Source: SIG589 sp045652465 (lineage in GTDB: Bacteria > Bacillota > Clostridia > Oscillospirales > Acutalibacteraceae). From it: a DNA stretch of 64,000 nucleotides. The notes beneath the pieces are model-generated. The model ran no database searches, was not told the origin of the DNA, and worked only from the letters and a program-made list of their open reading frames with translations. This document shows positions 32,129 to 41,280 of this stretch, in pieces. The stretch spans positions 1-64,000 of the forward strand of contig JAZRUI010000002.1 in assembly GCA_045652465.1 (NCBI GenBank), read 5' to 3'. A program made the translations under genes and the position numbers. The number at the start of each line of letters is the position of its first letter. The first letter of the stretch is position 1.

Positions 32129-34051
32129 TTACTTCCTTGTCAACTCAACCACTGCGCCACTGTTGGGAGCGAGGGTGACGCTAAAGCCGTTTTCGGTCTT
32201 TTCGAAGGTTGCATCGCCGCGAACGCTATCGATAGAAACTGCCTCGAAGCCGCTGAGGGTTATAGGCTCGGTTACGGTTTCGGGGAGATAGTTGATAACG
32301 AGGACATAGGCGGTTTTTTCGTTTTCGATATGCTCGGTAAGACCAACATAGGGGCTTTGCTTATGGGCAATTTTGTTTTTGCCGATGCCCATTTCCTTAT
32401 ATAATTTATAATAAGGCTCGTGGTTAACGCCATCGATAAGCGAAGGAACGGTTACTGCGGTGTATTCAATGGGAGCGTTGCAGAAATAAACCTTGCCCTT
32501 GCCGATTTTTTGAACGCCGAAAACGGGGTTGCCAAACTGGTCGGTTGCGAGGGTTTCGGCGGTTAACGCCTTAAGCTTCATTTCATACTGCGGGAAGAGG
32601 TTAAGCTTATCGCCGCCGAATACAACCTCCTTTTTAGAGGTTGCAACGCTGCGGGATACGAGCTGGAATCCGGTTACCTCGGGGAATTCCGACATCATGC
32701 CGCCATCCATCGAGATATAAAGGGTTGCTCCATCCTCGCGAACACGGCGAAGGAGTTCGTTTTGGAGATGCTTGGTGGGTTCGCCATAGAGCGAGAGCGA
32801 GGGCAAGAAATAGGCCTCGGCCTTCGGAATCTCCTGATCATAAAATGCGAACTGCATTTCGATTCCCGCCTGCTTTGCGAGCAGGAAGGTTCCATAGGCA
32901 ACGCCCCAGCAATCCTGATTCTTAACGAGAATGCAAACGGCATCAGCCTTTCTCTTGGGCAGGGGTTTGCCGAAACGCTCAACAAGTTTTGAGAAATCGG
33001 TCATACTGTCGAGGGCTTTAATATGGGTTCCGTCGGCATAGATGAGGGCCAACTCGCGCTCGAGGGCGCACCAATCATAGGGAGCATTATTGAGGGCGCT
33101 CTGGTTGCAGGCGCACCACCACATAAAGCCGTTGCAATCATGTGCCCAAAGGCCAAAGAGAGCCATATCGGCGTTTGCGGCAATCAAATCCTGATTTGCA
33201 AACATCGGTCCCAAAGTGTTGATTTCTTCGGCGAAGCAGGGCTTGCCGCCGATTCCGCTATAATAAAGCGACTCGGCAACGGCATGGTTAGCCGATTTCA
33301 TGCGGTTAACCTCATCGGTTTCACAATGCTCGGTAAACGCGGGATAGGGATGGGTGCAAAGAACATCGGTCAGCTCGCCCTGATCCTGCGGGCGCCAAAC
33401 CGAGTTGGGGTTTAAGCCATGCATTCCCGAAATGATGGGATGCTCCTTATCCTCCGCGCGGATAGCGTTGGCGATAATTGCCGACCATGTATATGCCTCA
33501 TCGGCATCGGTTGCCATATCCATGCAGTTGCATTCGTTACCAAGGTCCCAAGCTACAACCGCATCATGGTTTTTATAACGGGAAACCATATATTTAACAT
33601 ATTTCATTTGCCATTTGAGGGCGGTTGGATCGGTGAATAAATTGCTATGCTCCAATGCGCGCGGAACATAAAGCTTGCCGCTCATCCAACCTGTTACAAT
33701 GCCTATCATAACCGCGATTCCGCGCTCGGCGCACAAATCGAGGAAACGATCAAGCCTTTCACACATAACGGGGTTAATGCCTGCTTCGGACTCGGCAGTA
33801 TGCTCTTCGGGCATATCATCAATGGATATGTAGCGCTTTTGATGGTTTCCGCCGAATTGATTCTTAATCGGCTGGAACTCGCTCCAAAGCGGGAACATTC
33901 TTATAACCTTAATATTAGCCTCAACAATCAAATCAAGGTCGCGGATTACTGCATTTTCATCCCATTGCGACCACATATCGATACCGGCATTGGATGCCCA
34001 ATAGTTAACGCCGATGAAAAATTTTCCGCTATCAAAAAGTTCACATTTCAT
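32129..34051 (-). CDS. Clan GH-A glycoside hydrolase (GH5-like, beta-mannanase/mannosidase type)
   Basis: 640 residues, no signal peptide, so probably cytoplasmic. Residues 1-360 are a TIM barrel: GVNYWASNAGIDMW near the N-terminus, acid/base in AWDLGNECN (Glu173) and a nucleophile region CFAEEIN (Glu275/276), then NGFMWWCACNQ. Residues about 375-510 look like a trimerisation or glutamine-amidotransferase-like domain as in GH42, followed by a beta-sandwich. Family cannot be fixed between GH5-type and GH42-related groups without a profile search. Single gene; GTAAC-rich leader with GGGGG ribosome site. Confidence 0.82.
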   Translation of the reverse strand: MKCELFDSGKFFIGVNYWASNAGIDMWSQWDENAVIRDLDLIVEANIKVIRMFPLWSEFQPIKNQFGGNHQKRYISIDDMPEEHTAESEAGINPVMCERLDRFLDLCAERGIAVMIGIVTGWMSGKLYVPRALEHSNLFTDPTALKWQMKYVKYMVSRYKNHDAVVAWDLGNECNCMDMATDADEAYTWSAIIANAIRAEDKEHPIISGMHGLNPNSVWRPQDQGELTDVLCTHPYPAFTEHCETDEVNRMKSANHAVAESLYYSGIGGKPCFAEEINTLGPMFANQDLIAANADMALFGLWAHDCNGFMWWCACNQSALNNAPYDWCALERELALIYADGTHIKALDSMTDFSKLVERFGKPLPKRKADAVCILVKNQDCWGVAYGTFLLAKQAGIEMQFAFYDQEIPKAEAYFLPSLSLYGEPTKHLQNELLRRVREDGATLYISMDGGMMSEFPEVTGFQLVSRSVATSKKEVVFGGDKLNLFPQYEMKLKALTAETLATDQFGNPVFGVQKIGKGKVYFCNAPIEYTAVTVPSLIDGVNHEPYYKLYKEMGIGKNKIAHKQSPYVGLTEHIENEKTAYVLVINYLPETVTEPITLSGFEAVSIDSVRGDATFEKTENGFSVTLAPNSGAVVELTRK

Positions 34052-34120
34052 AAATCAGGTTACCCCCTATTTTTTCTCAAATAAATTATACCATAAAAGA
34101 TATAAAAAGCAACAAATAAA

Positions 34121-34146
34121 AAAAGAAAGAGAGGGTTTTCCCTCTC
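34121..34146 (-). terminator. Terminator of mazF
   Basis: GAGAGGG/CCCTCTC stem with TTTT loop; on the reverse strand followed by a CTTTTTTTT run. Confidence 0.8.
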
Positions 34147-34151
34147 TCTTC

Positions 34152-34508
34152 TTACGATAGCATATTTCCAAGCCCAAAGCTGACCGAAAGCGCTTTATCC
34201 ACCCTATCCATAGCGCCGCCGCCCAGCGAGCCCATCTTCTCTTTAAGCCGCTGTTTATCGATGGTTCTCACCTGCTCAAGCAACACGATTGAATCCTTCG
34301 AAAGGCCGCAATCATCAGCGCTGACGCTGATATGAGTCGGAAGCTTCGCCTTATCATGCTGACTTGTGATTGCCGCCGCTATAACGGTTGGACTATATCG
34401 GTTCCCCACATCGTTTTGGATGATAAGTACGGGTCTTACTCCGCCCTGCTCTGAACCTACAACGGGGCTTAAATCCGCATAGTAAATATCTCCGCGTTTG
34501 ACTGTCAT
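34152..34508 (-). CDS. ndoA: MazF/EndoA-type mRNA interferase
   Basis: Sequence-specific endoribonuclease toxin. 118 residues with VKRGDIYYADLSPVVGSEQG at the start, RPVLIIQNDVGN, ITSQ, and the LLEQVRTIDKQRL segment, all typical of the PemK/MazF fold of the B. subtilis EndoA group. No MazE-like antitoxin frame is visible in the 213 bp between its start and the next gene, and none follows it. Either the antitoxin is encoded elsewhere or this is a chromosomally fixed RNase. Confidence 0.93.
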   Translation of the reverse strand: MTVKRGDIYYADLSPVVGSEQGGVRPVLIIQNDVGNRYSPTVIAAAITSQHDKAKLPTHISVSADDCGLSKDSIVLLEQVRTIDKQRLKEKMGSLGGGAMDRVDKALSVSFGLGNMLS

Positions 34509-34721
34509 TTATATTTCACGCTCCGAAATTATGTTGGTAATTTTAGTGTTACCTTTATTTGCGGTAAATAATCATTGGTTTGAAATTTTTCACCTTACTA
34601 TCATATTATGCCCGCTCACATAATTTGGTTAGAAAAGTTTGCAGTTAGTTCTTGCAATACGGCTTGTTATTATATATAATATAATAAATATCTATATCTA
34701 TTTAACGCGGGAGGCTGTTTT

Positions 34722-35618
34722 ATGGAAAAGATTTTTTTGGTTGGTAATCCCTGTTCGGGAAAGAAAAAACTAAAAAAGAATTTGCTTGATATTGTTTCGG
34801 TTTTTTCGGGGGCAGGATATGATGTCACCGTTTATCCTACCAAGAGCCGCGGCGATGCAACCGATGTTGTTCGCGAGCTTTCGGATGAATATTCGACCAT
34901 CGTTTGTGTTGGCGGCGACGGCACACTCAACGAGGTTATAACCGGAATGATGCATAACAAAAATAGTTATAAGCTTGCCTATGTTCCCGCGGGCACGCTT
35001 AATGAATGGTCGAGCAGCCTTCATATTTCCCGCAATATTTTGGAAGCTGCAAAGGATATTCCAAACGGCAAGATAATAACCCTCGATATCGGCAAGTTCG
35101 AAGATAAATTCTTCACATATACTGCCTCGTTCGGCGCGTTTACCGATGCCTCCTATGCGACCTCGCAAAAGGTTAAAAATATTTTCGGCCATGCGGCTTA
35201 TATATTCCACGGCGCTAAAAGCCTAACCAAGATTCGCTCATACGAAATGAGCTTCATGCATGATGGCGAAAAGATTGAAGGCAAATTTATATTCGGCGCC
35301 GTTACCAACTCGCTTTCGGTTGGCGGCATTATTAAACTCGACGAAAACACCGTTGAACTCAACGACGGACTCTTCGAGGTTTTGCTGGTTCGCAAGCCCG
35401 CCCGCGGAGGAAGACTCCGCCATATTGCAAAGGGCATACTTAAAAAGGATTTCTCCAATCCCGCATTTGAATTCTTCAAGACCGATAAGCTTATTATCCG
35501 CGCCGAAAAGGGTATGTCCTGGACGCTGGATGGCGAGCAAGCGGTTGTTGAGGGCGATGAGTTCGAGATAGATAATCTCCATTCGGCCATCTCCTTCTTT
35601 GTTCCCGATAAAGACTAA
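34722..35618 (+). CDS. Diacylglycerol kinase-family lipid kinase
   Basis: 298-residue YegS/DgkB-like kinase that phosphorylates diacylglycerol or a related lipid at the membrane. Nucleotide-binding motif VCVGGDGTLNEV near 63-74 and a later SVGGIIKLDENTVELNDGLF region with the structural metal site. GGGAGG ribosome site; promoter-like TATATAATATAAT (34672-34684) upstream. First gene of a unit that continues into mreB 26 bp later, linking lipid metabolism with cell-shape genes. Confidence 0.88.
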   Translation: MEKIFLVGNPCSGKKKLKKNLLDIVSVFSGAGYDVTVYPTKSRGDATDVVRELSDEYSTIVCVGGDGTLNEVITGMMHNKNSYKLAYVPAGTLNEWSSSLHISRNILEAAKDIPNGKIITLDIGKFEDKFFTYTASFGAFTDASYATSQKVKNIFGHAAYIFHGAKSLTKIRSYEMSFMHDGEKIEGKFIFGAVTNSLSVGGIIKLDENTVELNDGLFEVLLVRKPARGGRLRHIAKGILKKDFSNPAFEFFKTDKLIIRAEKGMSWTLDGEQAVVEGDEFEIDNLHSAISFFVPDKD

Positions 35619-35644
35619 TTACTTATTTTAAGGATGTGTTTGAT

Positions 35645-36664
35645 TTGTTCTCAAGAGATATGGGAATCGACCTTGGCACTGCAAATACCCTCGTTTGCGT
35701 TAAGGGCAAGGAAATTATTATGCGCGAGCCCTCGGTTGTTGCCTATGATGTTCGCAACGATGAAGTGCGCGCTGTTGGCAGCGAGGCCAAGGAAATGATT
35801 GGCCGAACCCCCGGTTCAATAGTTGCGGTTAGACCCCTTCAGGATGGCGTTATTGCCGACTTCGATGTTACCGCCGCAATGCTCAAAAGATTTATAAGAA
35901 ATGCTCTTCGCGGTTCGTTTTTCTCCCGCGCAAGGGTTATGATTTGTATTCCCGCAGGCGTTACAGAGGTTGAGAGCCGCGCGGTTGAGGATGCTGCAAG
36001 ACAGGCAGGCGCAACCAAGGTTTCGCTCATTGAGGAGCCTATGGCTGCAGCCCTCGGCGCAGGTTTGCCCGTTAACGATGCAACAGGCTGCATGGTTGTT
36101 GATATCGGCGGCGGCACCAGCGAGGTTGCCGTTATTTCGCTCGGCGATATTGTTACCGCTCAATCGGTTAGAATCGCGGGCGACGACCTCGACGAGGCTA
36201 TTATCAACTATGTTCGCAAAAAATATAATCTCCTTATCGGCGAGCGTACTGCCGAGCAGTTAAAGATTGAAATCGGTTCCTGCGTTCCCTATGAGAACGA
36301 GGGCAGCGTTGAGATTAAGGGTCGAAACCTTGTTGACGGATTGCCCAAGAATGTTACCATTTCGGCTGCCGAGGTTCGCGAGGCTATGAGCGATACCATT
36401 TCGAGCATTGTTGATGCTATTCGCACAACACTTGAAAAAACTCCGCCCGAGCTTTCCGCCGATATTATCGACCGCGGAATAACCCTTATGGGTGGCGGCG
36501 CGCTCCTTCGCGGACTCGACACCTTGATTGCCTCCGAGACCGATATGCCGGTTTTCGTTGCCGATAACCCGCTCGACTGCGTAGCGCTCGGTCTTGCAAA
36601 GCGAATCGAAGAGCCCGATGCCTTCGAGGATTATGTTTATAAGCGCGGCAGAAAATTCAACTAA
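35645..36664 (+). CDS. mreB: Rod shape-determining protein MreB
   Basis: Actin-like filament protein that directs lateral wall synthesis. 339 residues: phosphate-1 loop GIDLGTANTLV, IGRTPGSIVAVRPLQDGVI, VDIGGGTSEVAVI (phosphate 2) and MGGGALLRGLD (adenosine site). TTG at 35645 is chosen because it gives the canonical MFSRDMGIDLG start 8 nt after AAGGATG; a GTG three codons earlier is too close to that site. First of mreB-mreC-mreD-mrdA-minD. Confidence 0.97.
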   Translation: MFSRDMGIDLGTANTLVCVKGKEIIMREPSVVAYDVRNDEVRAVGSEAKEMIGRTPGSIVAVRPLQDGVIADFDVTAAMLKRFIRNALRGSFFSRARVMICIPAGVTEVESRAVEDAARQAGATKVSLIEEPMAAALGAGLPVNDATGCMVVDIGGGTSEVAVISLGDIVTAQSVRIAGDDLDEAIINYVRKKYNLLIGERTAEQLKIEIGSCVPYENEGSVEIKGRNLVDGLPKNVTISAAEVREAMSDTISSIVDAIRTTLEKTPPELSADIIDRGITLMGGGALLRGLDTLIASETDMPVFVADNPLDCVALGLAKRIEEPDAFEDYVYKRGRKFN

Positions 36665-36697
36665 CAGTTTCTAAAAAACCTCACGGCAGGTGATTCA

Positions 36698-37546
36698 ATG
36701 AGATACTTTTTCAAAAGCCGCCGCTTTAAAATTGCGGCAGCCATATTGTCGGTGCTTGTTTTGTTTTCGGTTATCGCCCAGCTTGCCGGAGGCGCACTCT
36801 CGCCCCAGCAAAGCATTCTCGGTTCGATAATTTCGCCGTTCCAAACCGCTTTCACCTCGGTTTCCAACTTCTTTAAGGACCTTAACCGCGATATTAACGG
36901 CAGCGAGGAGCTTGCGCGCGAAAACGCTTCGCTGCAAAATCAGGTTAACGAGCTGACAAGCTCACTGCTTGACTATCAGCAAGCCGTTTCGGAAAACAAA
37001 TTCCTGCGCGATTATCTCGAAATGAAGGATAACAACATTGACTATCAGTTTTTAAAGACCATGCTCATCGGTCGCGACAGCGACGACCCGTTTGGCACCT
37101 TCACGGTTAACAAGGGCAGCCTCCACGGCGTTTCGGTTTATGACCCCGTTATAAACTCCAGCGGTCTTATCGGATATGTTTCGCAGGTTGGCGCTTCCTA
37201 TTCCAAGATAACAACCGTTTTGAGTCCCGATATCAGCATTGCCGCGTTTGACAGGCGAACTGGCGACCTTGGCGTTCTCTCGGGAACGCTATCCTCCGCC
37301 GAGAGCGGAACAACCCGCCTTTCGAATCTCTCGCGCAACTGCAGCGTTGCCATTGGCGACCATATCGTTACCTCGGGCGGCGGCGTTTTCCCCGATGGCT
37401 TGTTAATCGGAACGGTTAGCGCGGTTGGAAACGACTATAACAGTCTTATTTTCGCCGAGGTTAAGCCTGCTGCCGACCTCAGCGACCTTAACGATATGAT
37501 GATTATAACCTATTTCTCGGGTCAGACTAATTTGAGCGGTGAATAG
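36698..37546 (+). CDS. mreC: Rod shape-determining protein MreC
   Basis: Bitopic membrane protein that scaffolds the elongasome and activates PBP2-RodA. 282 residues: one transmembrane helix (about 12-30), a coiled coil (about 60-105, ELARENASLQNQVNELTSSL) and two beta-barrel domains containing VNKGSLHGVSVYDPVINSSG split as NKGSLHGV and DPVINSSGLIGYV, plus IVTSGGGVFPDGLLIGTV. Between mreB and mreD. Confidence 0.95.
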   Translation: MRYFFKSRRFKIAAAILSVLVLFSVIAQLAGGALSPQQSILGSIISPFQTAFTSVSNFFKDLNRDINGSEELARENASLQNQVNELTSSLLDYQQAVSENKFLRDYLEMKDNNIDYQFLKTMLIGRDSDDPFGTFTVNKGSLHGVSVYDPVINSSGLIGYVSQVGASYSKITTVLSPDISIAAFDRRTGDLGVLSGTLSSAESGTTRLSNLSRNCSVAIGDHIVTSGGGVFPDGLLIGTVSAVGNDYNSLIFAEVKPAADLSDLNDMMIITYFSGQTNLSGE

Positions 37547-37549
37547 GCT

Positions 37550-38065
37550 ATGAAGACTATAAAACACACCTCGTCATTCTTTATATGGGCGTCGGTTTTG
37601 GGATTTTTGCTCTTCCTGCTTGACAGCACATCAATGCTCTCTTTGCGCATTGGAAACGCAACTCCGCTCCTGCTCATTCCCCTTTTGGTTGCAATTTCGA
37701 TGGCGGCGAGAGAATGGATTGGTCTTATATTCGGCGCTTCCTTCGGCATACTGCTCGATACGATTGGAGCCGAATCGCTATCCTTTAATATGATAATGCT
37801 GACCGTTATCGGTTGCGGATGCGGATTGTTTTGCTCGCATTTTGTTAACGATAACATCTATGCCGCTCTCACGCTTTCGTTCTTTTCGAACCTGTTTTAT
37901 TTTATCGTTCGTTGGTTTTTCTTTTATGTTTGCGCCGATAAGGGCGAGGTTTTCTCCTATCTTTGGCGCTATGTTGTTCCGACAGTTATTTATAACACCC
38001 TTTTCATTATTCCGTTTTATTATCTCATAAAATATATTTCAAAACGGACAAGCTATTTTAACTAA
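37550..38065 (+). CDS. mreD: Rod shape-determining protein MreD
   Basis: Small integral membrane partner of MreC, 171 residues with five or six hydrophobic helices (e.g. LGFLLFLLDSTSMLSL, LTVIGCGCGLFC, LFYFIVRWFFFYVC). Starts 3 bp after the mreC stop and precedes mrdA by 15 bp. Assignment rests on topology and operon position; sequence conservation in this family is low. Confidence 0.88.
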   Translation: MKTIKHTSSFFIWASVLGFLLFLLDSTSMLSLRIGNATPLLLIPLLVAISMAAREWIGLIFGASFGILLDTIGAESLSFNMIMLTVIGCGCGLFCSHFVNDNIYAALTLSFFSNLFYFIVRWFFFYVCADKGEVFSYLWRYVVPTVIYNTLFIIPFYYLIKYISKRTSYFN

Positions 38066-38080
38066 AAAGGAGGTATCGCT

Positions 38081-40078
38081 ATGGCGCGCAAACCAAACAA
38101 TAAAAAAGCCTTTTTAAAGCGCTCAAACGCCCTGGCTTTAATGCTTGCCGCCATTATGCTGCTTTACTCCTTTTCGCTTTTTAACTATCAAATCGTTAAC
38201 GCGGATAAATACACCAACCAAGCCCGCGGAGCCTATTCCAAAACAACCGTTATCAAGGCGGCGCGCGGCGAAATTCTCGACCGCTACGGAAGGCAGCTCG
38301 CCGTTAACCGCAACGGTTATGATATTGTGCTCAGCCGCGCATATCTAAAGGTTAGCGATTTTAACCCGCTAATCCAAAAGCTTATTGATATTATGAATGA
38401 ATACGGCGAGGAATGGAATGATGACCTCCCCCTCGCAAAGACCGCTCCCTTCGGCTTTACCGATGATTCCTCTTCCAAATCGGCGCTGCTTCGCCTTTTG
38501 GATGTTGCTCATTATGCAACGGCGGAGGACTGCTTTAAACTGCTTATAAAGCGCTATGCGCTTGAGGGAATGGAGCCTGAAAAGCAGCGCATTATAGCAG
38601 GCGTTAGATACACTATGGAGCTTGCCGATTTCTCGGTTGCAAACCCCTATTCCTTCGCATCGGACATTTCGGAAAGGCTAATGCTTCGCATAAGCGAATC
38701 GGCATTTATGCTTGACGGAGTTTATATAAGCACCGTTCCCGTTCGCGAATATGTTGACGGCACCCTTGCCTCCAATGTTATCGGAACGGTTGGCTCGATG
38801 AACGCCGAACAATGGGAAAAATATAGGGAGCTCGGATATTCCTATAGCGATAAAATCGGTGTTACGGGAATCGAAGCCGCCTATGAAGAACAGTTGCACG
38901 GTATTGACGGCGAAATGACCTACACCTATGACGGTGACGGAAATGTTATCGGCAGCGAGGTTACCCGCGCGCCCATCCCGGGAAAAACGGTTATTCTCTC
39001 GCTCGATAAAAACCTGCAGGCCAAGACCCAAGAAGCATTCCACAGCCTTATAACCAAATTGAATTCCGAGGGCGGAAAGGCTTCGGGCGGCGGCGCGGTT
39101 GCTATCGACCTTAAATCGGGAGAGGTTTTGCTTGCCGCTACCTATCCCTACTTTAACATCAACGACTATTTCTCGAAATATAACGAGCTTGCCTCCGCAA
39201 AGGGCAGCCCCCTAACCAACCGCGCATTTGCGGGCGTTTATCCCCCCGGTTCCTCGATTAAGCCCATTGTTGGTATTGCGGCGCTTGAAACAGGCAATCT
39301 TAATTTCGATGAATATATAACCTGCACAAGAACCTATTCCTATTATGCGGATGTTGGATTTGCTCCCAACTGCATGCACCGCCACGGCGCAATCGGAATC
39401 GTTACGGCGCTTTCCGAATCCTGCAACTATTATTTCTTTGAGCTCGGACGCCGCATGGGAATTAAAACGCTCAACAACTATCTCTCCTCGTTCGGTCTTG
39501 GCGAGAAAACGGGCGTTGAGGTTTATGAATCGGCAGGCATTTTCGATAAGGCCGAATCGGGCTGGTTCGCCGGCAACACCATTCAGGTTGCCATCGGTCA
39601 GCACAACGCATTCACCCCCATTCAAATTTGCTCCGCCGCCGCTACCATTGCAAACGGCGGAACCCGCTATAAAACGACCCTTGTCAACAAAATTTTGTCC
39701 TATGACCTTAATGAAACCTATTATAAAAACGAACCGCAGGTCTTGGCAACGGTTGACATTAAAAACGACATTCTCGATATAATCAAACGCGGAATGCTAT
39801 CGGTTACCGAGGATGGTACAGGTAGTAGGGTGTTTAAGGATTATTCTATTAAAATCGGCGGCAAAACGGGTACATCCCAGACCGATAGCGGCGCTGACCA
39901 CAATGTTTTCGTTGCCTTCGCGCCCTATGATAATCCTGAAATCGCGGTTGCCGTTGTTTTGGAGCACGGTGACTCGAGTTTTACGAGCGGTTCTATTATG
40001 AAGGCTATTATGGATGCCTACTTCTTCAATTCCGAAGAAGATTCCTCGGGAACAACCCCGAATACACCGCTTAAATAA
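38081..40078 (+). CDS. mrdA: Penicillin-binding protein 2 (elongasome transpeptidase)
   Basis: Class B PBP for cell elongation. 665 residues: cytoplasmic tail and one transmembrane helix (about 15-40), pedestal domain with ARGEILDRYGRQLAVN, then the transpeptidase domain with SxxK in YPPGSSIKP (Ser391), SxN in SESCNYYF and KTG in GGKTGTSQTD. AGGAGG ribosome site. Fourth gene of the mre cluster. A Ser/Thr-rich C-terminus replaces the longer tails of some homologues. Confidence 0.96.
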   Translation: MARKPNNKKAFLKRSNALALMLAAIMLLYSFSLFNYQIVNADKYTNQARGAYSKTTVIKAARGEILDRYGRQLAVNRNGYDIVLSRAYLKVSDFNPLIQKLIDIMNEYGEEWNDDLPLAKTAPFGFTDDSSSKSALLRLLDVAHYATAEDCFKLLIKRYALEGMEPEKQRIIAGVRYTMELADFSVANPYSFASDISERLMLRISESAFMLDGVYISTVPVREYVDGTLASNVIGTVGSMNAEQWEKYRELGYSYSDKIGVTGIEAAYEEQLHGIDGEMTYTYDGDGNVIGSEVTRAPIPGKTVILSLDKNLQAKTQEAFHSLITKLNSEGGKASGGGAVAIDLKSGEVLLAATYPYFNINDYFSKYNELASAKGSPLTNRAFAGVYPPGSSIKPIVGIAALETGNLNFDEYITCTRTYSYYADVGFAPNCMHRHGAIGIVTALSESCNYYFFELGRRMGIKTLNNYLSSFGLGEKTGVEVYESAGIFDKAESGWFAGNTIQVAIGQHNAFTPIQICSAAATIANGGTRYKTTLVNKILSYDLNETYYKNEPQVLATVDIKNDILDIIKRGMLSVTEDGTGSRVFKDYSIKIGGKTGTSQTDSGADHNVFVAFAPYDNPEIAVAVVLEHGDSSFTSGSIMKAIMDAYFFNSEEDSSGTTPNTPLK

Positions 40079-40107
40079 TTGACTTAAATGCTTTGTTGTG
40101 ATAAAAT
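40079..40107 (+). promoter_or_regulatory. Possible internal promoter of minD
   Basis: TTGACT, 17-bp spacer, TAAAAT, starting inside the last base of the mrdA stop and 22 bp before the minD start. Confidence 0.6.
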
Positions 40108-40128
40108 CGAAGGGAGGTTTTCGCCTTT

Positions 40129-40866
40129 ATGAAAAATATTTTGGCAACCGTTTCGGGCAAGGGTGGAGTTGGTAAATCAACCTGCGCGCTCGGAATAGGA
40201 ATTGCGCTCGCAAGGAAGGGGCATCGGGTTTTGCTCGTTGACCTTGACTGCGGATTGCGCTGCTTGGATTTGATGGCTGATGTTGCCGAAAAGCTGATGC
40301 TCGACCTGGGCGATGTTTTGCGGGGACGACCGCTTTCGGATGCCGTTTTAAAGGTTGAACGCTGCGAAAATCTTTATTTGTTATCCGCCCCTGCCGACAA
40401 GGGGGATATTGAAGGCGAAGCCTTGGCAAAATTCCTGCTCGGCGACAATGGATATGACTATATCATTCTCGATTTACCGGCGGGCACGGATTTCCCATAT
40501 ATCGGCGCGATTGCCGATATAACCGATTTTTTGGTTGTTACCTGCGGAGATGCGGTTAGCGTTCGCGATAGCTTTGTTGCCGCGAATTATGCCGAGCGCT
40601 TCGGCGGTAACTGCCGACTTATCATCAACAAATATGCCAAGCGCCATCTAAAAAACAAGGCCTATGGCGGAATTGATGATATTATCGATAATTCAGGCTG
40701 CCGACTGTTGGGACTTATCCCGTTTGATGATGCCTGCGTTAGCGACCCCTTAAGCATTTTTAAGAGGGATAACAAAAAGGCCCGCGCTTTTTCGCGCATT
40801 GCCGATAGAATTTATGGACATGAAACTCCCCTTCCAAAGGTGAAGAGAATAGAGAAAGGAAAGTAA
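40129..40866 (+). CDS. minD: MinD/ParA-like ATPase
   Basis: Deviant Walker-A ATPase SGKGGVGKST (residues 9-18, signature Lys at position 11), DLDCGLRCLDLM and VILDLPAG-type Walker B (IILDLPAGTD). Position after mreBCD-mrdA fits MinD of Clostridia. 245 residues, shorter than usual MinD (about 265): the C-terminus (PLPKVKRIEKGK) is basic but lacks the usual amphipathic membrane-targeting helix. No minC or minE is adjacent. So a MinD role is likely by context but not certain. Confidence 0.78.
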   Translation: MKNILATVSGKGGVGKSTCALGIGIALARKGHRVLLVDLDCGLRCLDLMADVAEKLMLDLGDVLRGRPLSDAVLKVERCENLYLLSAPADKGDIEGEALAKFLLGDNGYDYIILDLPAGTDFPYIGAIADITDFLVVTCGDAVSVRDSFVAANYAERFGGNCRLIINKYAKRHLKNKAYGGIDDIIDNSGCRLLGLIPFDDACVSDPLSIFKRDNKKARAFSRIADRIYGHETPLPKVKRIEKGK

Positions 40867-40872
40867 AAAAAT

Positions 40873-41268
40873 ATGAACATCGCCATTATTGCACACGACT
40901 CTAAAAAAGAACTTATGGTTCAGTTTTGCATCGCTTATTGCGGAATTTTGAGCCATCATAATATTATGGCAACCGGCACAACAGGCAAGCTTGTTGAGCA
41001 GGCTACAGGACTTGAAATTTCTACATTTTTAAGCGGCAGCGGAGGCGCACAGCAAATCGCAGCTCGCATAAGCTATGATGAAATAGACCTTTTACTTTTC
41101 TTCCGAGATGCACAGCGCAAGGCCCACGAGCCCGATGAAAACGACCTGCTTCGCCTTTGCGATAAGCATAACATCCCTGTTGCAACCAATATTGCAACTG
41201 CCGAAGTTTTGATTCACGGTCTTGAGCGCGGCGACCTTGATTGGCGCGATATTCTCAAGGGCAACTAA
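40873..41268 (+). CDS. mgsA: Methylglyoxal synthase
   Basis: Converts dihydroxyacetone phosphate to methylglyoxal and phosphate, a bypass of lower glycolysis when phosphate is limiting. 131 residues: IIAHDSKKELMVQF, ATGTTGKLVEQATG (phosphate loop) and a SGSGGAQQIAARIS segment corresponding to the GPLGGDQQ region, plus LLLFFRDAQ where the catalytic Asp lies in Escherichia coli numbering region FFRD/FWDP. Starts 6 bp after minD, the usual arrangement in Clostridia. Confidence 0.92.
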   Translation: MNIAIIAHDSKKELMVQFCIAYCGILSHHNIMATGTTGKLVEQATGLEISTFLSGSGGAQQIAARISYDEIDLLLFFRDAQRKAHEPDENDLLRLCDKHNIPVATNIATAEVLIHGLERGDLDWRDILKGN

Positions 41269-41280
41269 ATATTTATTTGC

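Noticed and set aside
32762..33415. Several forward-strand frames within the GH-A hydrolase gene
   Set aside because: They are shadows of the 640-codon reverse-strand gene, with no start signals or domains.
34509..34721. MazE antitoxin gene upstream of mazF
   Set aside because: No frame of adequate length with a start signal is present on either strand in this gap.
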